In this document: piece by piece, positions 4,822 through 8,676 of the stretch
Layout: each line of letters starts with the position of its first letter
How positions within the stretch are numbered: position 1 is the stretch's first letter
Source of the DNA: Bacteroidales bacterium GP3
Lineage (GTDB): Bacteria > Bacteroidota > Bacteroidia > Bacteroidales > Muribaculaceae
Direction: 5' to 3'
Assembly: GCA_001701075.1 (NCBI GenBank)
Contig: DAAK01000095.1
Span: 1 to 8,676, forward strand
DNA: 8,676 nucleotides
Notes under the pieces: model-generated
Told to the model about the DNA's origin: nothing
Database searches by the model: none
What the model saw: only the letters and a program-made list of their open reading frames with translations
Position numbers and translations under genes: made by a program

Positions 4822-6123
4822 ATGATACAAAGACTATTAAATTGGATGAACGCTTCGACTTGCAATTTCATGGCAGTCGCTACCATCCGCAAAGAACTCG
4901 ACAAAGCCGGTTTCGTTCAGCTTGACCCGAGAGAGGAATGGAACATCAAATCCGGTGGAAAATATTATGTGGTGAAGAATGATTCAGCGGTTTTTGCCTT
5001 CATTGTGGGCAAAGATGCCTCAGGTAACGCTGGATTCAGAATCATATCCTCCCACAGCGACTCCCCTTGCTTCAAGATCAAGCCTAATTGCGAGATCTAT
5101 GGAGAAGGAGGCGTAGTAAGCCTAAATGTAGAAAAATATGGCGGCGGAATCCTATACACTTGGTTTGACCGTCCCCTTTCCATTTCGGGTAGGGTAATGA
5201 CAAAGGGTGAGGACTTCCTGCATCCTGTCACTACTCTGGTAGATCTTAAGAAACCTGTATGCACTATTCCGCATCTTGCCATTCATTTCAACCGCGAGGT
5301 GAATGAAGGCAACAAGCTTAGTGTGCAGCAGGACATGAAGCCAGTGATCGGATACTTCACACCCGAACAGATAGAGAATTATAAGGTTCATGGAGGGGTA
5401 GTGAAAGGATTGTTGGCAGAGCGTCTCGGAATACGTCCGGAGGATATAATAGACTATGAACTCAATCTATATCCTTTGGAAAAACCGCAGCTTGTAGGTG
5501 CTAACGAAGAGTATTTCCAGAGCGGACGTATCGACGACCTTAGCATGGCGTTTGCTTCGCTTGAAGCTCTTCTTCAGGAATGTGATTCTCCGTGTGGCGC
5601 AACGCGAGTGATGGCGGTGTTTGATAATGAGGAAACCGGTTCCGGCACGAAACAGGGAGCTCATTCACCGGTTTTGCGTGAGATTCTGGAACGCTTATGC
5701 CTTTGCTTGGATTGCGGGCCACAGGCTTTCTACCGCTCCGTTGCCAACTCATTCATGATCTCAGCCGATGATGCCCATGCATGGCATCCCAACTACAATG
5801 GCAAATACGACCCTACGAATCATCCCGTGATAGGTGGCGGTCCGGTCGTAAAGATTAATGCCAACTGCAAGTATATGACAGATGCAGATGGCGCAGCTGT
5901 TTTCCGTTTGTTATGTAAGGAAGCTGGCGTGAAATGCCAATATTTTGTCAATCATTCAGATGTAGCCGGCGGCTCAACTTTGGGTAATATATTGACAGGT
6001 CAGATAGATCTTCGCGGCATCGACATGGGTGCCCCAATATGGGCTATGCATTCAGCCGCTGAGACAGCCGGAGTTCAGGATCACTTGGATATAGTGGCTG
6101 TATTCAGGAAATTCTTCAGCTGA
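4822..6123 (+). CDS. M18-family aminopeptidase
   Basis: A 433-residue cytosolic metallo-aminopeptidase of peptidase family M18 (aspartyl aminopeptidase type), which removes N-terminal residues, often acidic ones, from peptides and usually forms a large tetrahedral dodecamer. Conserved sites: His78 (SSHSDSP), Asp238 (SGRIDDL), Glu270-Glu271 (DNEETGSG), Asp316 (SADDAHAWHPN) and His410 (AMHSAAE), which together make the two-metal centre and catalytic base. HSDVAGGSTLG (378-388) is the usual bacterial block before the C-terminus. Length is normal. It starts with ATG 5 nt after the DUF5063 stop, so it is probably translationally coupled and last in the operon, and a strong terminator follows 21 nt after its stop. 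The family call is firm; the exact residue preference cannot be read from sequence. Confidence 0.94.
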   Translation: MIQRLLNWMNASTCNFMAVATIRKELDKAGFVQLDPREEWNIKSGGKYYVVKNDSAVFAFIVGKDASGNAGFRIISSHSDSPCFKIKPNCEIYGEGGVVSLNVEKYGGGILYTWFDRPLSISGRVMTKGEDFLHPVTTLVDLKKPVCTIPHLAIHFNREVNEGNKLSVQQDMKPVIGYFTPEQIENYKVHGGVVKGLLAERLGIRPEDIIDYELNLYPLEKPQLVGANEEYFQSGRIDDLSMAFASLEALLQECDSPCGATRVMAVFDNEETGSGTKQGAHSPVLREILERLCLCLDCGPQAFYRSVANSFMISADDAHAWHPNYNGKYDPTNHPVIGGGPVVKINANCKYMTDADGAAVFRLLCKEAGVKCQYFVNHSDVAGGSTLGNILTGQIDLRGIDMGAPIWAMHSAAETAGVQDHLDIVAVFRKFFS

Positions 6124-6144
6124 CTTTAGGCCTCATACAAATAA

Positions 6145-6182
6145 AAATAAAGAGGAGAACCACACGGCTCTCTTCTTTATTT
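6145..6182. terminator. Bidirectional intrinsic terminator between convergent genes
   Basis: Positions 6145-6158 pair with 6169-6182 over 14 base pairs, with one G-T wobble (6154/6173) and a 10-nt loop. The A-rich foot on the left and T-rich foot on the right give U-runs in the transcripts of both directions. It lies between the aminopeptidase stop (6123) and the amylase stop (6222), and fits termination of both convergent units. Confidence 0.85.
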
Positions 6183-6221
6183 ATAGAGTTATAATCACAA
6201 AATTCAAATTTGGACCTCGTC

Positions 6222-7664
6222 TTATTTCTGAAGTATGTAGGTGCGTCTTGGTGCAAGTATGCCTGTCAGACGTCCTTTCTTGACGTAGAACTCCTTATTA
6301 TATACCTTGTCGCGATATTTGCCGTCGGGTAACGAAGTAGCAACATCTATAGGTTTGGAAAGGCCACTCAGATTGATAAGGGCAGCCCCTTTCTTGCCTC
6401 TGTTGACTGCAAGAACCTCGCCATCAGAGCATGTCTGGATATCCTCAGGTTGGCCTGACATTGCAGTGCGGAAGTGGTTGACAGCGACAACCTCCGGATG
6501 GAAATACTCGTCATTCCCGGCTTCCCCAAGACGATTGTTGCCCCAATAATTGTCGCGTGAGGATCCTGCAGGACGCGAGAAAAATAGGGGAGTACCCTTA
6601 TCGCGGGCTGTCAGGAACACCCATGCAGTGCGGATCTGGTCGTCGGTCAGATGAGCAGATTCGTGGGCATTGCAATATGTATCGTGGCTTTCTACCCAAG
6701 TTGTCAGCGTCTCAGGAGAAGCTGAATGATGCCAGTCGACTATGTCGATATCTTTTGCAGAACCTTTCTCAAGCATCTCGCGGAGTATCCAACCATAGCT
6801 TGATGCTGTCTGTCCGAAATATTCCTCATATTCCTTTTCAGGCACATTCTTATCTTGAAGCACCTCTCCGTAGACAAACAGATCTTCATATGGAACGTTT
6901 AGCTTCACGCCCTTCACATCCTTCTGACCTGTGGCAACATCCCAGAAATCATTTTCTGTCACGCCTGATGCAGAGTCGACAGGATCGGAATGCACACCGA
7001 TGTGCTTTGCTGTGTCATATCTGAACCCTCTGACTCCGAGGTCAAGCAGATCGTTGACAAACTGCATGTAGTATTTCTGGAAATCTTTGTTTTCCGTATT
7101 TACGTCAGGAAGTGCGCCTGAGCCCCAAAGTGTGCATTGGTAGCGGTCGTTGTAATCCTGCACGGGGGTGAGTCCCTGGGAGTGATAGAGTTTGTTTCTG
7201 CCACCTACGGCGTTTACAAGGTCATCGCTGACAGCATCCACGTCGAATGCAGTATGATTTGGGAGGACATCGACGATGACACGCACATTATATTTTGCTG
7301 CGGAGTCCATCATCTGCTTCATCTCTTCCCGCGAACCTACTATTTGGTTTCCAATCTTCCAGTCGGTAGGCTGATAATAAAAATACCATTGTCCTTCCTT
7401 TTCATTATCAGAGAAAAGCATTCCTTTAGAGCCTTCCGGATTCCAGCATTGTTGCACCGGGGAAGTCTGCACCATGGAATAGCCTGCATCGGCTATCTTC
7501 TTCATGTTTTCGGCTATGTTCTTGAAGTTCCAGCTCCATGCGTGAAGGATGGTTTCAGTGCCTGACGGATGAATGTCGGAATACTTCGTGAAACCCTTGG
7601 AGTGGGCGGCCGTCATCGTTGCTGCTATAGACGCGGCAGCGGCGATAGTAAGGATTTTTTTCAT
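6222..7664 (-). CDS. Exported GH13 alpha-amylase (AmyE-like)
   Basis: A 480-residue endo-acting alpha-1,4-glucan hydrolase with a Sec signal peptide (MKKILTIAAAASIAATMTAA, cleavage near 20-23). With no lipobox Cys it is probably periplasmic or released rather than surface-lipidated. All GH13 regions are present: I DVLPNH (132-137), II GFRYDTAKH (213-221, nucleophile Asp217), III YGEVLQ (265-270, acid/base Glu267) and IV ESHD (325-328, stabiliser Asp328). The barrel and the C-domain (ATSLPDGKY ... GRLTGI) follow Bacillus subtilis AmyE block by block as I recall it, including HAWSWNF, LFFSRP and GQPE, which points to subfamily GH13_28. It ends with the C-domain and has no starch-binding module. 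No susC/susD genes are nearby. It is monocistronic, with its own -7 box at 7702-7709 and a shared terminator downstream. Confidence 0.93.
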   Translation of the reverse strand: MKKILTIAAAASIAATMTAAHSKGFTKYSDIHPSGTETILHAWSWNFKNIAENMKKIADAGYSMVQTSPVQQCWNPEGSKGMLFSDNEKEGQWYFYYQPTDWKIGNQIVGSREEMKQMMDSAAKYNVRVIVDVLPNHTAFDVDAVSDDLVNAVGGRNKLYHSQGLTPVQDYNDRYQCTLWGSGALPDVNTENKDFQKYYMQFVNDLLDLGVRGFRYDTAKHIGVHSDPVDSASGVTENDFWDVATGQKDVKGVKLNVPYEDLFVYGEVLQDKNVPEKEYEEYFGQTASSYGWILREMLEKGSAKDIDIVDWHHSASPETLTTWVESHDTYCNAHESAHLTDDQIRTAWVFLTARDKGTPLFFSRPAGSSRDNYWGNNRLGEAGNDEYFHPEVVAVNHFRTAMSGQPEDIQTCSDGEVLAVNRGKKGAALINLSGLSKPIDVATSLPDGKYRDKVYNKEFYVKKGRLTGILAPRRTYILQK

Positions 7665-7677
7665 TTCTAATTTCTAA
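7664..7677 (-). repeat. Heptamer tandem repeat (TTAGAAA)x2 abutting the amylase start
   Basis: On the minus strand TTAGAAA occurs twice in tandem (7677-7671, 7670-7664). The last A of the second copy is the A of the amylase ATG. The repeat therefore occupies the ribosome-binding position, as the AACGATT repeat does before the DUF5063 gene. Confidence 0.65.
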
Positions 7678-7701
7678 AGGTTATGTAGTTATTTCAGAAT
7701 A

Positions 7702-7709
7702 CAAAGATA
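7702..7709 (-). promoter_or_regulatory. -7 promoter box of the amylase gene
   Basis: CAAAGATA on the + strand reads TATCTTTG on the minus strand, a good TAnnTTTG match and identical to the integrase box. It lies 37 bases upstream of the amylase ATG, giving a leader of about 30 nt. No clear -33 TTG is visible, only a TTC at the expected spacing. Confidence 0.6.
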
Positions 7710-7807
7710 ATCATAAGAATGGAAATAATGAAATAATAGATCGTAATATTTGTGTATTTATCATAAAAAATATTGATTTTAAGAGCTTTTAAGGATTAGC
7801 ATAGAAA

Positions 7808-7839
7808 GTTTAATAGTTTAGGTGTTTAGTCGTTTAAAC
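7808..7839. repeat. Octamer tandem repeat (GTTTAnnn)x4
   Basis: Four consecutive 8-base units begin GTTTA (7808, 7816, 7824, 7832), with variable last three bases: ATA, GGT, GTC and AAC. The last unit is the perfect palindrome GTTTAAAC. It lies in the middle of the divergent intergenic region, away from both -7 boxes. Confidence 0.7.
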
Positions 7840-7962
7840 CAATATAAGTTGAACTTGCGAATCATAAATAAAAATATGAAGATGCTCAAATATGGGCAAC
7901 ATGTGCTGAAAGTTAAAATTTGTTAATTAAATATTAAATGATTGTAAAATAGCGAAAATAAC

Positions 7963-7993
7963 TTGCTTGTGTCTTCAAAATATATTAATTTTG
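7963..7993 (+). promoter_or_regulatory. Promoter of the NlpC/P60 gene (-33 TTG and -7 box)
   Basis: TTG at 7963-7965 and TAATTTTG at 7986-7993 are separated by 20 bp, matching the Bacteroidota consensus TTG-N19-21-TAnnTTTG. This is the most complete promoter in the window. The expected start near 8000 gives a leader of about 26 nt to the ATG at 8026. It also shows that the in-frame TTG at 7963 is a promoter element, not a start codon. Confidence 0.7.
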
Positions 7994-8025
7994 CAGTATC
8001 AAAATTCGATAGAAATCTAACCATT

Positions 8026-8631
8026 ATGAAAAGGATATATATACTGCTGACAATGTGCCTGATGTGTGGCATAACCCAAATAGCAACAGCAAAGACACGC
8101 CACGCACATGCAGAGGCTCACAAGCAGCAACTGGCAGCAGCAAGAAATATAGGGCTTGACAAAAGCACCATCACCAAAATGGTGGAGGAGGACATCGCAG
8201 CTCGTGAGTGCGTAAAGGCTATCAGCGCGGAGACGGATGAGCTTCTCAATGACCTTCTTTCAGAAGCCCGCAGCCATATGGGCAAAAGATATGCAAGAGG
8301 AAGCAAAGGTCCAAGTGCATTTGACTGCTCAGGATTCTCAAGCTACGTATATCGCCAGTTTGGATATTCACTCTCACCATCTTCTCGCGACCAATATAGT
8401 CAAGGTGAAAAAGTAGACCGCAAGGAACTCCGCAAGGGTGATCTCGTGTTCTTCAAAGGACGCAGTGTCAAAGGTGGTGTAGGCCATGTGGGAATTGTGG
8501 TTGATGCTGATGAGAAGGGTAATTTCACTTTCATTCACGCAGCCAATTCCAAAGGGATAACAGTTTCAAGTTGCCATGAACCCTACTATGCATCCAGATA
8601 TATGGGAGGCAGAAGGGTGATCAACGATTAA
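8026..8631 (+). CDS. Exported NlpC/P60-family cell-wall peptidase
   Basis: A 201-residue exported cysteine peptidase of the NlpC/P60 type, which cuts peptide bonds in peptidoglycan stems, typically D-gamma-Glu to diaminopimelate. The signal peptide is MKRIYILLTMCLMCGITQIA with likely cleavage after ATA (~22). Cys11 and Cys14 lie within it but do not make a good lipobox, so a soluble periplasmic enzyme is expected. A charged helical linker (~23-75) precedes the domain (~77-200). The catalytic residues are visible: Cys101 in FDCSGFSSYVY, His154 in GHVGIV and His171 in FIHAAN; RKGDLVFF (136-143) is the usual strand before the His motif. The frame is open back to a TTG at 7963, but the promoter spans that site, so ATG 8026 is the start. 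It has its own promoter and a short hairpin right after the stop. The bond specificity is inferred from the family. Confidence 0.93.
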   Translation: MKRIYILLTMCLMCGITQIATAKTRHAHAEAHKQQLAAARNIGLDKSTITKMVEEDIAARECVKAISAETDELLNDLLSEARSHMGKRYARGSKGPSAFDCSGFSSYVYRQFGYSLSPSSRDQYSQGEKVDRKELRKGDLVFFKGRSVKGGVGHVGIVVDADEKGNFTFIHAANSKGITVSSCHEPYYASRYMGGRRVIND

Positions 8632-8646
8632 TGCGGCAGAGCCGCA
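8632..8646. other. Short GC-rich hairpin after the NlpC/P60 gene
   Basis: TGCGGC (8632-8637) pairs with GCCGCA (8641-8646) around AGA, starting at the base after the stop codon. No T-run follows. It may contribute to 3' end formation, but the window ends too soon to see any further signal. Confidence 0.5.
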
Positions 8647-8673
8647 AGAGTCAAGAACCAAGAGTCAAGAGTT
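8646..8673. repeat. Heptamer tandem repeat (AAGAGTC-like)x4, may continue past the window
   Basis: AAGAGTC (8646-8652), AAGAACC (8653-8659), AAGAGTC (8660-8666) and AAGAGTT (8667-8673), followed by AAG at the window edge. It has the same 7-base period as the AATTTAG, AACGATT and TTAGAAA repeats but a different unit, and directly follows the hairpin at 8632-8646. Confidence 0.8.
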
Positions 8674-8676
8674 AAG

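Larger units (their letters stand above)
7665..8025. other. AT-rich divergent intergenic region
   Basis: These 361 bp separate the divergent amylase and NlpC/P60 genes. The region contains the amylase -7 box (7702-7709), a four-unit GTTTAnnn repeat (7808-7839), a small dyad AAGTT-G-AACTT (7846-7856) of unknown meaning, and the NlpC/P60 promoter (7963-7993). The only + strand reading frame noticed is a 16-codon one (7876-7926) with no supporting evidence. I see no RNA gene, riboswitch or mobile element. Confidence 0.6.

Noticed and set aside
6557..7024. 155-codon + strand frame antisense to the amylase
   Set aside because: The amylase motifs and C-domain are intact on the minus strand. This frame has no recognisable domain or promoter.
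7876..7926. 16-codon + strand reading frame in the divergent intergenic region
   Set aside because: It has no ribosome site, promoter box or recognisable peptide, and is expected by chance in AT-rich DNA.
1..8676. Search for a defence system, CRISPR array, toxin-antitoxin pair or new operon-type system
   Set aside because: No repeat-spacer pattern, nuclease, reverse transcriptase or toxin-like small gene pair is visible. Apart from the integrase, the genes are common housekeeping or envelope families.

Overview
The window reads as chromosome of a Bacteroidota member, most likely order Bacteroidales (gut type, possibly Muribaculaceae-like; the family is inference). Several genes are preceded by the Bacteroidota -7 promoter box TAnnTTTG. 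Shine-Dalgarno sites are essentially absent, intergenic DNA is AT-rich, and the protein sequences (RsmG, CdsA, DUF5063, the integrase) look like Bacteroidales members.

Layout. Positions 1-91 hold no supported gene and end in an intrinsic terminator for something to the left of the window. A tyrosine recombinase follows on + (213-1415), with AT- and AGA/AGG-rich codon use unlike its neighbours; it probably marks mobile DNA or an island edge. Convergent to it on the minus strand are a small secreted DUF3237 protein (1502-1981) and, upstream of that, cdsA (2045-2833), which makes CDP-diacylglycerol for phospholipids. A divergent promoter region (2834-2958) separates cdsA from a + strand cluster: rsmG (16S rRNA G527 methyltransferase), a glyoxalase II-like metallo-beta-lactamase-fold hydrolase, a DUF5063 protein and an M18 aminopeptidase (2959-6123). 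The gaps in this cluster shrink from 54 to 19 to 5 nt, so it is probably an operon. It ends at a strong bidirectional terminator (6145-6182) shared with a convergent, exported GH13 alpha-amylase (6222-7664, minus). A 361-bp AT-rich divergent region then carries promoters for the amylase and for an exported NlpC/P60 cell-wall peptidase (8026-8631, +).

How the genes work together. This is mostly housekeeping: membrane lipid precursor synthesis, ribosome modification, metabolite detoxification or thioester hydrolysis, peptide turnover, starch hydrolysis and peptidoglycan remodelling. I see no defence system, CRISPR array, secretion system, biosynthetic cluster or rRNA/tRNA gene, and nothing that I can honestly call an undescribed system.

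The most unusual structure is non-coding. Short tandem repeats of period 7 or 8 (AATTTAG, AACGATT, TTAGAAA, AAGAGTC, GTTTAnnn, ATAACCCT) sit at most gene junctions. Several abut or overlap start or stop codons, and two junctions also carry perfect hairpins.
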